Source of the DNA: Streptomyces sp. H27-H1
Lineage (GTDB): Bacteria; Actinomycetota; Actinomycetes; Streptomycetales; Streptomycetaceae
Direction of reading: 5' to 3'
DNA length: 64,000 nucleotides
NCBI RefSeq assembly: GCF_026627445.1
Contig: NZ_JAPNLJ010000005.1
Coordinates: forward strand, 124,001-188,000
Part shown: piece by piece, positions 7,866-16,271 of the stretch
Layout: every line of letters starts with the position of its first letter
How positions within the stretch are numbered: position 1 is the stretch's first letter
The notes under the pieces: model-generated
What the model was told of the DNA's origin: nothing
The model's database searches: none
The model's input: the letters and a program-made list of their open reading frames with translations, nothing else
Program-made: the position numbers and the translations under genes

Positions 7866-9143
7866 TCAGGCGGCCGCGCCCGCCTTCCAGTCCGCCCAGC
7901 TCATGTTCCAGCCGTTGAGGCCGTTGTCGGGCTTGATGGTCTTGTCGGGGGAGTTGACGACCGTGACGACGTCTCCGATGAGGGAGTTGTCGTAGAACCA
8001 GGCTGCCGGCTGGTTCGGGTCGTTCGCACCCTTGGCGTCGTTCAGGCCGACACAGCCGTGGCTGGTGTTGGCGGTGCCGAAGATCGAGTCCGCGCCCCAG
8101 TAGTTGCCGTGGACGAAGGTGCCGGAGTTCGACAGGCGCATCGCGTGCGGAACGTCCTTGATGTCGTACTCGCCCTTGCCGTCGTCGTCCGTGAAGCCGA
8201 CGGTGGCGCCGTTCATCCGGGTCTCCTTGAACTTCTCGGAGATCACCATCTGGCCGTTGTACGTCGGGTTCTCCGGGGAGCCGGCCGAGATCGGGATGGT
8301 CCTGAGGACCGCGCCGTCCCGGGTGACCGTCATCTTCTTCGTCTTCGCGTCGACCGTGGTGACCTGGTTCCGGCCGATCTTGAAGGTGACGGTCTTGCTC
8401 TGCACGCCCTGGATGCCCGGGCCGCCCTGGACCCCGTCCAGCGCCAGCTTCAGGGTGACGGTGGAGCCGCCCTTCCAGTAGTTCTCCGGGCGGAAGTCCA
8501 GGCGCTGGGTGCTGAACCAGTGACCCACGACCTCCTGGCCGCTGCTGGAGCTGACCGTGATGCCCGCCTGGACGGCCTTCTTGTCCTTGATCGGCTTGTT
8601 GAAGGTGATCGAGACCGGCATGCCCACGCCGACGGTCTGGCCCTCGTCCGGGATGAAGGAGCCCACGAAGCTGTTCTCCGGGGAGACCGTGGTGAAGGAG
8701 GCGTTCTCGTGCGCCTCGCGGCCCGCCTCGTCCTTCGCGGTCGCCGACAGCGCGTACTTGGTCGAGCGCTTCAGAGCGCCCTGCGGCTTCCAGCTCTTGC
8801 CGTCGGCGGCTATCTTCCCCGCCACCACCGTGCCCTCGGAGCTCTTCAGCTCGACCTGGGTGAGCGTGCCGTCACTGACGGCCACGGCGGCCGCGTCGTT
8901 CAGGCCGATATTGGTCGCGCCGTCCTTGGGCGTGATGGCTATCTTCGCCTTGGACGCGTCCTTGGCCGCGGCCGCGTCCACGTCCGCCTGGGACTTGGCC
9001 GATGCCTCGCCGTTGGCCTTCGGCTCACCGCCGCCCCCCGCGTCGTTGCATCCCGCGAGCACCAGTACGCCGCCGAGTACGGCGGATATGGCCACCAGGG
9101 ACCTTCTCCGCCGCTTGCTGTCCGTCCTCACACGCCACTCCAT
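7866..9143 (-). CDS. Lipoprotein L,D-transpeptidase with Ig-like domains
   Basis: Makes 3-3 cross-links in peptidoglycan on the outer face of the membrane. The 425-residue precursor starts MEWRVRTDSKRRRRS, then has a hydrophobic stretch and lipobox LVLAGC. A low-complexity linker is followed by two Ig-like domains (about residues 70-270) and a YkuD catalytic domain with the signature HGNYWG and SHGCVGLNDAKG carrying the catalytic Cys. A conserved Trp-rich C-terminal extension (NGWNMSWADWKAG) is typical of the actinobacterial LdtMt2 class. ATG 9143 is chosen as the start because it places the signal sequence normally. A short hairpin at 9169-9192 lies in the leader. Single gene. Confidence 0.94.
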   Translation of the reverse strand: MEWRVRTDSKRRRRSLVAISAVLGGVLVLAGCNDAGGGGEPKANGEASAKSQADVDAAAAKDASKAKIAITPKDGATNIGLNDAAAVAVSDGTLTQVELKSSEGTVVAGKIAADGKSWKPQGALKRSTKYALSATAKDEAGREAHENASFTTVSPENSFVGSFIPDEGQTVGVGMPVSITFNKPIKDKKAVQAGITVSSSSGQEVVGHWFSTQRLDFRPENYWKGGSTVTLKLALDGVQGGPGIQGVQSKTVTFKIGRNQVTTVDAKTKKMTVTRDGAVLRTIPISAGSPENPTYNGQMVISEKFKETRMNGATVGFTDDDGKGEYDIKDVPHAMRLSNSGTFVHGNYWGADSIFGTANTSHGCVGLNDAKGANDPNQPAAWFYDNSLIGDVVTVVNSPDKTIKPDNGLNGWNMSWADWKAGAAA

Positions 9144-9259
9144 CGTTGCCTGAACCCCGAACTCCCCGGGCAGGGGGCATGACCCCCCTGCCTCGTCCTG
9201 ACAACGCATTACACCCCAAGGTGCTGCCACATCCGGTTCGAATGTGGTCAACCCCACCG

Positions 9260-9601
9260 TCAGGCGTTGTCAGTCTCTTCGTCGCTGTCCCCATCTTCCT
9301 CGTCGAGGTCCCACTCCATGGACTCGGGGTCGTATTCCACGGGCTCGCTGCTCCACGAGGCCTGTGCGAGCTCCACACCGGGGATGTCCGCGACCAGGTC
9401 GGTGGGGTCCACCAGGTAGGCCAGGGCCTCCGACTCGTCCTCGCGGACCGCCGCCTCGGCGTGGCCGCGCTCCTCGTCCGGCATGAACTCGTCGGCCTTG
9501 ATGTGCGCGAGGGCGGCTCCGGTGAGCGCGTCGACGTCCGGTACTTCAAGCACCAAATCCACCCGAAGGCGAACGTATCGTGAGGTCTCAGAAGGGTTCA
9601 T
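9260..9601 (-). CDS. Small acidic protein of unknown function
   Basis: A 113-residue hydrophilic protein with a strongly acidic C-terminal tail (DLDEEDGDSDEETDNA). It has no membrane segment or signal and no catalytic motif I recognise. Such conserved acidic proteins are frequent in Streptomyces and unnamed. The ATG at 9601 is supported by TACTCT exactly 7 nt upstream, suggesting leaderless transcription, and codon use is normal for the genome. It is 116 nt upstream of the L,D-transpeptidase on the same strand, but each has its own start signal. Confidence 0.75.
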   Translation of the reverse strand: MNPSETSRYVRLRVDLVLEVPDVDALTGAALAHIKADEFMPDEERGHAEAAVREDESEALAYLVDPTDLVADIPGVELAQASWSSEPVEYDPESMEWDLDEEDGDSDEETDNA

Positions 9602-9608
9602 ACGACGG

Positions 9609-9614
9609 AGAGTA
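9609..9614 (-). promoter_or_regulatory. -10 hexamer TACTCT of the small acidic protein gene
   Basis: TANNNT element 7 nt upstream of the ATG at 9601. Confidence 0.45.
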
Positions 9615-9708
9615 ATCCCGCGACAGCCCCGACTTTCCCACGACCCGCCCCTTTCCGTAGCATCACCGCACGGGGTCAATTCGCTGCTGCCACAAGGGGG
9701 ATCGCACC

Positions 9709-9999
9709 GTGTCCGCACGCCGATCAACAGTCACCGCTCTCGGAGCGACCACCCTGCTCGCCGTCCTGTGGTTCGTCCCCTCGGCCAACGCCACCGCACC
9801 CGGGCACGCGAAGACCGGGGCCGGCGCGCCCGCCGCCGCGAACACCCGGATACAGGCCGCCTCGGCGACAGGGCCCACCCTCGCGCTCGCCGACACGGGC
9901 GGCGTCGACACCACGCCGTACCTGCTGGGCGGCACCCTCTGCCTGGGCGCCGGAGCCGGCTTCGTGGCCTTCTCCGTACGCCGCGCGCGCACGGCGTAG
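9709..9999 (+). CDS. Small secreted protein with C-terminal LAxTG sortase signal
   Basis: A 96-residue precursor with an N-terminal signal peptide (about residues 1-29, cleavage after SANA), a short Ala/Gly/Thr-rich mature region and a classical cell-wall sorting signal. That signal is LADTG at about residue 61, a hydrophobic span and an RRAR tail. LAxTG is the motif cleaved by class E sortases of Streptomyces, the enzymes that anchor long chaplins. The product should be covalently attached to peptidoglycan. The GTG start at 9709 has AAGGGGG upstream. There is no sortase gene nearby in this window except the class F one at 37656. Function of the mature part is unknown. Confidence 0.82.
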   Translation: MSARRSTVTALGATTLLAVLWFVPSANATAPGHAKTGAGAPAAANTRIQAASATGPTLALADTGGVDTTPYLLGGTLCLGAGAGFVAFSVRRARTA

Positions 10000-10016
10000 C
10001 GGCGGCGGACAGACGA

Positions 10017-10055
10017 AAGGGTGCGGGCCGGGGGCATCCCCCGGCCCGCACCCTT
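10017..10055. terminator. Bidirectional terminator between the LAxTG protein and hutH
   Basis: A perfect 18-bp stem beginning AAGGGTGCGGG with a 3-nt loop (CAT) lies between two convergent genes. Confidence 0.75.
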
Positions 10056-10099
10056 CTACGTACCGCGTGTGCTGGACGTACCGCCGCTACGGGACCCGC

Positions 10100-11647
10100 T
10101 CAGGCGAGGGGTCCGGTCACGGCCTCGACGGCGTCCACGAGGGCGCCCGAGCGGACGAAGGCGTCCGCCGCGGCCAGGTCGGGCGCGAGGAAGCGGTCCG
10201 GCCCGGGACCCTCCACACCCGCCGCGCGCGCCGCCGCGATGGCGGCCCGGCTGGCCGGCGCGGGGGTGAGCCCGTGGCGCAGCTCGATGGCGCGGGTGGC
10301 CGCGTACATCTCGATCGCGAGGATCCGGGTGAGGTTGTCGATGGCGGTACGGAGCTTGCGCGCGGCCGACCAGCCCATCGACACGTGGTCCTCCTGCATG
10401 GCGGAGGAGGGGATCGAGTCGGCGGAGGCCGGGACCGCGAGCCGCTTCATCTCGCTGACCAGGGCGGCCTGCGTGTACTGGGCGATCATCAGACCGGAGT
10501 CCACGCCGGCGTCGTCCGCGAGGAACGGCGGCAGGCCGTGCGAGCGGTTCTTGTCGAGCAGCCGGTCGGTGCGGCGCTCGGCGATGGAGCCGAGGTCGGC
10601 GGCGGCGATGGCCAGGAAGTCCAGGACGTACGCGACCGGGGCGCCGTGGAAGTTGCCGTTGGACTCCACGCGGCCGTCGGGCAGCACCACCGGGTTGTCC
10701 ACGGCGGCGGCCAGCTCGCGGGAGGCCACGAGGGCGGCGTGCGCCATGGTGTCGCGGCCCGCGCCGGCGACCTGCGGGGCGCAGCGCACGGAGTAGGCGT
10801 CCTGGACGCGCGGGGCGGACTCCTCCTGGAAGTGCCCGGTGAGCCCGGAGTCCTTCAGGACGGCGGCCATGTTCGCGGCGGAGGCGCCCTGACCGGGGTG
10901 CGGGCGGATGGCGTGCAGCTCGGGCTGCAGCACCTTCTCGGTGCCGAGCAGCGCCTCCAGCGTCAGTGCGGCGGTGATGTCGGCGGAGGTGTACAGCTTG
11001 CCGAGGTCGGCGAGGGCCATGACCAGCATGCCGAGCATGCCGTCGGTGCCGTTGAGGAGGGCGAGGCCCTCCTTCTCGCGGAGTTCGACGGGGGTGATCC
11101 CGGCCTCGGCGAGCAGTTCCCCGGCCGGCCGGACGGTCCCGTCGGGGCCCTCCGCGTCACCTTCGCCCATGAGCGCGAGGGCGCAGTGCGAGAGCGGGGC
11201 GAGGTCTCCGGAGCAGCCGAGCGAGCCGTACTCGTGCACGACGGGGGTGATCCCGGCGTTGAGCACGTCGGCCATCGTCTGCGCGACGGACGGGCGGACG
11301 CCGGTGTGCCCGGAGGCGACGGTCTTCAGCCGCAGGAACATCAGCGCGCGCACGACCTCCCGCTCGACGCGCGGGCCCATGCCGGCGGCGTGCGAGCGGA
11401 CGATGTTGCGCTGGAGCTGCGCGCGCAGCTCGGGGCTGATGTGGCGGGAGGCGAGCGCCCCGAACCCGGTGGACACCCCGTAGACGGGCTCGGGCTTCGC
11501 GGCGAGGGCTTCCACGATCTCGCGGGCGCGGGCGAGCGCGGCGAGTGCTTCCGCGGAGAGCTCGACGCGGGCGTTGCCGCGGGCGACGGCGATCACGTCC
11601 TCGGCGGTGGTCCCGGACGTTCCCACCACGACAGTGTGCATATCCAT
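10100..11647 (-). CDS. hutH: Histidine ammonia-lyase
   Basis: Deaminates L-histidine to urocanate, the first step of histidine use. The 515-residue protein contains the MIO cofactor-forming tripeptide region GSLGCSGDLAPLSH at residues 141-154. The tripeptide is Cys145-Ser146-Gly147 rather than the common Ala-Ser-Gly; I recall this variant from other Streptomyces HutH enzymes. GVSTGFGALA near residue 57 is also conserved. The start MDMHTVVVGTSG at 11647 matches the usual Streptomyces N-terminus and is preceded by TAGTGT with a 7-nt gap, so a leaderless mRNA is likely. It is a single gene; the rest of the hut pathway is not here. Confidence 0.97.
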   Translation of the reverse strand: MDMHTVVVGTSGTTAEDVIAVARGNARVELSAEALAALARAREIVEALAAKPEPVYGVSTGFGALASRHISPELRAQLQRNIVRSHAAGMGPRVEREVVRALMFLRLKTVASGHTGVRPSVAQTMADVLNAGITPVVHEYGSLGCSGDLAPLSHCALALMGEGDAEGPDGTVRPAGELLAEAGITPVELREKEGLALLNGTDGMLGMLVMALADLGKLYTSADITAALTLEALLGTEKVLQPELHAIRPHPGQGASAANMAAVLKDSGLTGHFQEESAPRVQDAYSVRCAPQVAGAGRDTMAHAALVASRELAAAVDNPVVLPDGRVESNGNFHGAPVAYVLDFLAIAAADLGSIAERRTDRLLDKNRSHGLPPFLADDAGVDSGLMIAQYTQAALVSEMKRLAVPASADSIPSSAMQEDHVSMGWSAARKLRTAIDNLTRILAIEMYAATRAIELRHGLTPAPASRAAIAAARAAGVEGPGPDRFLAPDLAAADAFVRSGALVDAVEAVTGPLA

Positions 11648-11654
11648 ATTCAGC

Positions 11655-11660
11655 ACACTA
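11655..11660 (-). promoter_or_regulatory. -10 hexamer TAGTGT of hutH
   Basis: TANNNT element 7 nt upstream of the hutH ATG at 11647. Confidence 0.5.
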
Positions 11661-11739
11661 CGGACTGAATCTCTTCATGTCACTCCCTCGTGACGCGCCA
11701 CTCGCACGGCCCCTCTCGACGCCACGTGCGGCGCCGCTC

Positions 11740-11757
11740 CCGGGGGCCGGCCCCCGG
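11740..11757 (-). terminator. GC-rich palindrome downstream of the GGDEF gene
   Basis: CCGGGGGCCGGCCCCCGG is a perfect 18-nt palindrome about 60 nt after the stop of the minus-strand GGDEF gene. Confidence 0.45.
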
Positions 11758-11766
11758 GGCGGGTTC

Positions 11767-11787
11767 AGCCCGTCCGGCGCTTGAGGG
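11767..11787. repeat. Diverged copy of the GCCGGCG-TTGAGG intergenic element
   Basis: AGCCCGTCCGGCGCTTGAGG resembles the copies at 21871-21922, 31770-31790 and 31820-31840; it lies between hutH and the GGDEF gene. Confidence 0.5.
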
Positions 11788-11817
11788 CCGGGCCCGGGCA
11801 GCACCCCGGCGCACGGG

Positions 11818-12936
11818 CTACGCGCGCCCCCGGAACCGCCGCCGCTCCCCCGGCCCCCCGGGCTCCGCGTCGGCCAGCCGGACCACCGCCGTGTCCCGCC
11901 CCGCCACCACCGGCTTCGCCGACCGCGCCGCCTTCGCCTTGTACTGCGCCGCGTCCGCCAGCCGGAACAGCCGCCGCGAGGACTGCACCGGGCCGATCGG
12001 GTCCCCCGTGGACGCGACCCCGCAGGCGACCCCCTCGCCCAGCTCGAGCTCGGCGGCCCGCAGGCACACCTCCTCGGTGACCCGTACCACCTCGTCCGCC
12101 GAAGGCCCCACGCTGACCAGGCAGAACTCGTCGCCGCCCAGCCGTGCGACCAGCGCACCCGGCAGCATCGCCCCGCACAGGCTGAGCACGGAGCCGAACC
12201 GTTCCAGCAGCCGGTCGCCCATGGCGTGGCCCAGGGTGTCGTTGACCCTCTTGAGGCCGTTCAGGTCGCAGACGACCAGACTCACGACGGTCTCGGCCCC
12301 GCTCCGCCGGTGCTCCTCCAGCGCCTCGTCGAGCCGCATGTCCACGGCCCGCCGGTTGGCCAGCCCGGTCAGCGGGTCGGTGAAGGCGAGCCGCCGGGCC
12401 TCCTCCAGCCGGTCGCTCTGCGCGAGCCCGGCCGCGATCACCGCCGCGAGGACGGATCCGAACTCCGCGTCGTCCTCGTCGAAGTCCGCCATCCCCTCGT
12501 CCCGGGCCACGTACAGCTCTCCCCAGGCACGCCCGTTCAGCACGATCGGGGCGACCACACAGGTGCCGCGCCCGCGCCGCCGCAGCGCCTCGCCCCTGCG
12601 TCCCGGCCGGCTGCCGGCCGCGCTGTCCACCCAGGCGTGGGGCCCGCCCCCGCCGACCCAGCGTTCGTGCAGGAACTCCGTGATCTCGGGGAAGTCGTGC
12701 ACGGGGTACGACTCGTCCTCGGGGAACTCCTCCTCCCCGGACCTGCGCTCGCCCTCGTTGACGAGCACGCGCAGGCGCCCGCGCTCCCGTTCCCACGCGG
12801 AGATCGCGGCGAACGATCCGTCCATCGCCAGCCTCGCCCCGCGCGCGGCGGCCCGGACACTGTCCCGCGGCTCGCACGCTGCCGCCATGGCCTGCGCGAG
12901 GCCCACAACGGCTCGAAGCCGCCCGTTGACACCCAT
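11818..12936 (-). CDS. GAF-GGDEF diguanylate cyclase
   Basis: Predicted to make cyclic di-GMP, which in Streptomyces acts through BldD and WhiG-RsiG to time development. An N-terminal GAF-like sensor (about residues 5-170) is followed by a GGDEF domain (about 185-345). The active site is a complete GGDEF at residues 267-271 (ARLGGDEF), the upstream metal Asp lies in VVCDLNGLKRVND (D224), and the domain opens FTDPLTGLANRR. No RxxD product-inhibition site is present at the usual position before GGDEF. It is soluble with no membrane segment. It probably corresponds to one of the named cdg genes (cdgE in my recollection, unchecked). ATG 12936 has TAACCT 6 nt upstream. Confidence 0.92.
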   Translation of the reverse strand: MGVNGRLRAVVGLAQAMAAACEPRDSVRAAARGARLAMDGSFAAISAWERERGRLRVLVNEGERRSGEEEFPEDESYPVHDFPEITEFLHERWVGGGGPHAWVDSAAGSRPGRRGEALRRRGRGTCVVAPIVLNGRAWGELYVARDEGMADFDEDDAEFGSVLAAVIAAGLAQSDRLEEARRLAFTDPLTGLANRRAVDMRLDEALEEHRRSGAETVVSLVVCDLNGLKRVNDTLGHAMGDRLLERFGSVLSLCGAMLPGALVARLGGDEFCLVSVGPSADEVVRVTEEVCLRAAELELGEGVACGVASTGDPIGPVQSSRRLFRLADAAQYKAKAARSAKPVVAGRDTAVVRLADAEPGGPGERRRFRGRA

Positions 12937-12942
12937 CACCCC

Positions 12943-12948
12943 AGGTTA
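12943..12948 (-). promoter_or_regulatory. -10 hexamer TAACCT of the GGDEF gene
   Basis: TANNNT element 6 nt before the ATG at 12936. Confidence 0.45.
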
Positions 12949-13066
12949 GGGAGTTTTATCCGCTTTAGTGATAATTAGCGCGACATTCGGTGGTATCAAG
13001 ATCACGCGCGGTCACGATCCGGGGTGCGCCCGCGGGCCCACACAGGGCCCAGGGGCTCCAAGGGGG

Positions 13067-13912
13067 TCAGACCCCCGGCCACCGCGGCTTCCGCTTCTCG
13101 TTGAACGCCGCCACACCCTCGGCCCGGTCCCCCGAGAAGGCCACCGTCCGCCACGCCGCGTCCTCGATCTCGAGCCCGGCCGTCAGGTCCATGCCGTGCC
13201 CCAGCCGCAGCGCCCTCTTGGCGGCCCGCAGCCCGACCGGGGAGTTCGCGGCCATCGCCGCCGCCATCGCCAGAGCGGCCTCCCGGTCCGACCCCGCCGG
13301 GACCACGGAGTCCACCAGGCCCAGGGCGAGCGCCTCACCGGCCTCCACCCGCCGGGCGGTGAAGATCAGCTCCGCGGCCCGCGCCGCCCCCACGCGCCGG
13401 GGCAGCAGCTGTGTACCGCCGCCTCCGGGGATCACCCCCACCGACACCTCCGGCAGGCCCACGACCGCCGTCTCGTCGGCCACGATGACATCGCACGCGA
13501 GGGCCAGCTCGAAGCCGCCCCCCAGCGCGAACCCGTGCACCGCCGCGATCACCGGCATCGGGAGTTCCAGCACTCCCCCGTACGCGCCCCGCGTGGTCGG
13601 CCGCTGGCGCAGCAGCTCGGCGTCCGAGAACGAGTTCCGCTCCTTGAGGTCCGCGCCCACGCAGAATGCCCTCTCGGCGGTCGAGGAGAGCACGACCACC
13701 CGTACCGAGGGGTCCGAGGCCAGCTGCGCACACGCGGCGACGATGCCGCGCGCCATCTCCGTCGATACGGCGTTCATCGCCTTGGGCCGGTCCAGGACCA
13801 GCTCGGCGACCCCGCCCTCGTGGCGGCGCACGGCCACGAAACCGAAGGACCCCAAGGATTCCGAGGATCCCGGGACCGCCGCGGATTCGGAGGACTCAGT
13901 GGATTCGTACAC
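13067..13912 (-). CDS. Enoyl-CoA hydratase/isomerase family protein
   Basis: A 281-residue crotonase-fold enzyme, likely hydrating 2-enoyl-CoA in fatty-acid or branched-chain breakdown. The oxyanion-hole motif is HGFALGGGFELALACD. Both catalytic glutamates are present: the Glu of GGGFELA and the Glu of GLPEVSVGVIPG. The first ~25 residues are Ser/Glu-rich and variable. The GTG start at 13912 has GGAGGG seven bases upstream. It lies just downstream of cya on the same strand (26-nt gap), but an inverted repeat in that gap suggests its own regulated promoter. A crotonase-fold enzyme of other specificity cannot be excluded. Confidence 0.93.
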   Translation of the reverse strand: MYESTESSESAAVPGSSESLGSFGFVAVRRHEGGVAELVLDRPKAMNAVSTEMARGIVAACAQLASDPSVRVVVLSSTAERAFCVGADLKERNSFSDAELLRQRPTTRGAYGGVLELPMPVIAAVHGFALGGGFELALACDVIVADETAVVGLPEVSVGVIPGGGGTQLLPRRVGAARAAELIFTARRVEAGEALALGLVDSVVPAGSDREAALAMAAAMAANSPVGLRAAKRALRLGHGMDLTAGLEIEDAAWRTVAFSGDRAEGVAAFNEKRKPRWPGV

Positions 13913-13929
13913 AGGGCGACCCTCCGGGT

Positions 13930-13941
13930 TAACGAACGTTA
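13930..13941. promoter_or_regulatory. Inverted repeat TAACG-AA-CGTTA before the enoyl-CoA hydratase
   Basis: Five-base arms with a 2-bp centre, overlapping the cya stop codon and about 18 bp upstream of the hydratase start. It has the size and shape of a TetR-type operator, as often found on fatty-acid genes. Assignment is inference. Confidence 0.35.
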
Positions 13942-15126
13942 CCCGGGGATCTTAGGGCTCCGCCGCGTCAGCGACCAGGGCTCCACGACCCCGAGCCCGC
14001 GCACCGGCCGCTGCCACATCGGCTGGAGCGCGAAACGGTAGGCGCCGCCGCCCTCCTCGTTCTCCGCTTCCTTCTCCGACACCGGCGCCGCGCCCGTGCG
14101 GCCCAGCTCCTCGGCCATCGCGCCGTCCACCAGGACCGCGTCCTTCGGCGCTATCGACGTCAGCCTCGAGGCCAGGTTCACCGTGGTCCCGAAGACATCG
14201 CCCATCCGCGTGGTCACCGTCCCGAAGGCGATCCCCACGCGCAGCTCGGGCATCTGCGGATCGGCGCTCATCGTCTCGATCAGCCGCAGCGCGATCTCCG
14301 CGGCCGTCGCCGCGTCGTCGGCGCAGTACAGCACCTCGTCGCCCAGGGTCTTGATCAGCCGGCCGCCGTGCGCCGCCACCAGGTCCGCCGAAGTCGTCTC
14401 GAAGGACTCGACCAGCTCGCCGAGCTCCTCCTCCTCCAGCCGCCGCGTCAGGCGGGTGAAGCCCACCAGGTCGGCGAAGCCCACCGCGAGCCGCCGGTCG
14501 ACCATCTCCTCGTCGTCCGCCACCTGCACGACCCGGCCGGTCGCGGCCGCCAGCTGGCGCCGCCACACGTAGACGAGGAACTCCTCAAGCTCCGGCAGCA
14601 ACAGCTCGACCAGCGGGTACGTGACCTCGGTACGGGTCATTCCCGGCTCCGGCGGCTCCGTCAGCCCCTCCAGGAAGGAGTCGATCTGCCACTCCGCGAG
14701 CCGGGCCGTGGTCTGCCCGGTGGACCGGGCCACCTGCACCGCCATCGGCTCGCTCAGCAGCCCGGCCTCGACCAGGCCGGCGAGCCGGCGCAGCGCCAGT
14801 ACGTCCGCCTCCGTCAGGGCCTTGGCCTGGCCGATGTCCGCGAAGCCCATGGCCCGCCAGAAGCGGGAGGCGAGCTCCATCGAGACCCCGGCGCTGCGGG
14901 CCGCCTGGAACGGCGTGTACCGGCGCTCGGCGCCCAGGATCAGCTGCTCCAGCCGGATGGCGAGCGGATCGGCCGTCGGCTGGGCCGTGTGGTCCACCTC
15001 GTGGTGGGGAGTGTGCTGCTCGCGCCCGATCGGGGCGGCGTGGACTCCCGAGCCGCCGGAGCCGCCCGCACCGCCCGCCGCCTCTGCGGGGGCGGACGCG
15101 CCGGACTGAGGGTCGTCGACGGTCAA
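13939..15126 (-). CDS. cya: Class III adenylate cyclase
   Basis: Synthesises cAMP from ATP in the cytoplasm; in S. coelicolor the orthologue is needed for normal germination. The 395-residue protein has a low-complexity N-terminus, then a regulatory helical domain (about residues 50-190) like the pH-sensing region of Rv1264. The catalytic domain begins near 205 with the metal Asp in VGFADLVGFTRLT, KTLGDEVLY, GIAFGTVTTRMGDVFG and VNLASRLT, which carries the transition-state Asn and Arg. The start is set at TTG 15126 because a perfect AGGAGG lies six bases upstream; upstream in-frame ATG (15144) and GTG (15174) have no ribosome binding site. Confidence 0.95.
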   Translation of the reverse strand: MTVDDPQSGASAPAEAAGGAGGSGGSGVHAAPIGREQHTPHHEVDHTAQPTADPLAIRLEQLILGAERRYTPFQAARSAGVSMELASRFWRAMGFADIGQAKALTEADVLALRRLAGLVEAGLLSEPMAVQVARSTGQTTARLAEWQIDSFLEGLTEPPEPGMTRTEVTYPLVELLLPELEEFLVYVWRRQLAAATGRVVQVADDEEMVDRRLAVGFADLVGFTRLTRRLEEEELGELVESFETTSADLVAAHGGRLIKTLGDEVLYCADDAATAAEIALRLIETMSADPQMPELRVGIAFGTVTTRMGDVFGTTVNLASRLTSIAPKDAVLVDGAMAEELGRTGAAPVSEKEAENEEGGGAYRFALQPMWQRPVRGLGVVEPWSLTRRSPKIPG

Positions 15127-15261
15127 GGGCCGCCTCCTGTCCATTCCGTGCGCACTGCCGAACCGGGTGATCACCGGGAGGACCGGGATCGCCTAAACCA
15201 TACGGCAGGTGTGCCGTAGCTCACTCCCCACGCCGTCACCCGGGGCGGGCCGCCCGGCGGG

Positions 15262-16140
15262 CTAGTGGATGGACCGCAAATGGATGACGTCCCCTGCCCC
15301 CACGGCCTCGTGCGCCTCGTCCGCCGTCCTTACGACCAGCCGTCCGTCCGTGTCGACCGCTTCGGCCGTCCCGGTGAGGATGCGCCCTCCGGGCAGCTCC
15401 GCCCGCACGTGCCTGCCGAGGGTGGCGCAGCCCGCCGCGTACGTCTCCTGCAGCCCGCTGGCCGCCGGATCGCCGCCGGCCGCGCGCCAGCGCTCGTACC
15501 ACTGCTCCAGGGAGCGCAGTACGGACCTGAGCAGCGGGTCCCGGTCGGTGACGGTGGCCTTGGCGAGCATCAGCGATCCCGCCGTGGGCACGGGCAGCTC
15601 GTCCTCGGTCAGCGTCGCGTTGATCCCGATGCCGACGACGACCCCGTCGCCGACCCGCTCGGCGAGGATCCCGCCGGTCTTGCGCTCGTCCCCGTCCACG
15701 GTGACCAGCAGGTCGTTGGGCCACTTGAGGGCGGTGTCCACCCCGGCGGCGCGCGAGAGCCCGGTGGCGGTGGCCACCCCGGCCAGCAGCGTCAGCCACC
15801 CCCACCGCTCCTGCGGCACGTCCGGCCCGGGCTTGAGCAGTACGGAGAAGAACATCCCGGAGCGCGCGGGCGCGACCCAGCTCCGGTCGAGCCTGCCCCG
15901 CCCGGCGGTCTGCTGTTCGGCGACGAGCACGGCACCCTCGGGCAGCTCCGCGGCCCGCGCGGCGAGATCGCTGTTGGTGGAGCCGGTGGAGTCCACCACC
16001 TCCACCGAAGTCCACAGCCCGCCCGGAACCACGAGGGCCCGCTGCAGCGCGACGGCGTTCAAGGGCGGCCGGTCCAAACTCGACCAGCGGCCTGCGGAAG
16101 CTCCGGTCGAAGCCCCGCCTGATGCATCTGATGGCGTCAT
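15262..16140 (-). CDS. birA: Biotin-[acetyl-CoA-carboxylase] ligase, monofunctional
   Basis: Activates biotin to biotinyl-AMP and attaches it to the biotin carrier lysine of acyl-CoA carboxylases. The 292-residue protein shows the adenylate motif QQTAGRGRLDRSW, KWPNDLLV, and GGILAE, then a small C-terminal beta domain. It has no N-terminal helix-turn-helix, so it is not a repressor. It is divergent from pccB and close to accA2, whose product is its substrate. The ATG at 16140 has TAATCT exactly 7 nt upstream and no ribosome binding site, indicating leaderless expression; an upstream in-frame start is therefore rejected. Confidence 0.96.
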   Translation of the reverse strand: MTPSDASGGASTGASAGRWSSLDRPPLNAVALQRALVVPGGLWTSVEVVDSTGSTNSDLAARAAELPEGAVLVAEQQTAGRGRLDRSWVAPARSGMFFSVLLKPGPDVPQERWGWLTLLAGVATATGLSRAAGVDTALKWPNDLLVTVDGDERKTGGILAERVGDGVVVGIGINATLTEDELPVPTAGSLMLAKATVTDRDPLLRSVLRSLEQWYERWRAAGGDPAASGLQETYAAGCATLGRHVRAELPGGRILTGTAEAVDTDGRLVVRTADEAHEAVGAGDVIHLRSIH

Positions 16141-16147
16141 GCAACCC

Positions 16148-16153
16148 AGATTA
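16148..16153 (-). promoter_or_regulatory. -10 hexamer TAATCT of birA
   Basis: TANNNT element 7 nt upstream of the ATG at 16140. Confidence 0.55.
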
Positions 16154-16271
16154 GGTGTGTCAAACGCCGCACCGCCGAGCGCCATGCCCGCCGATACGCT
16201 ACGCACCAGTAGCTAGTAAAAACCAAGTAAGTCACCAGGCAGTTGACACCACGCAGGGAGCCGCGACCCCG

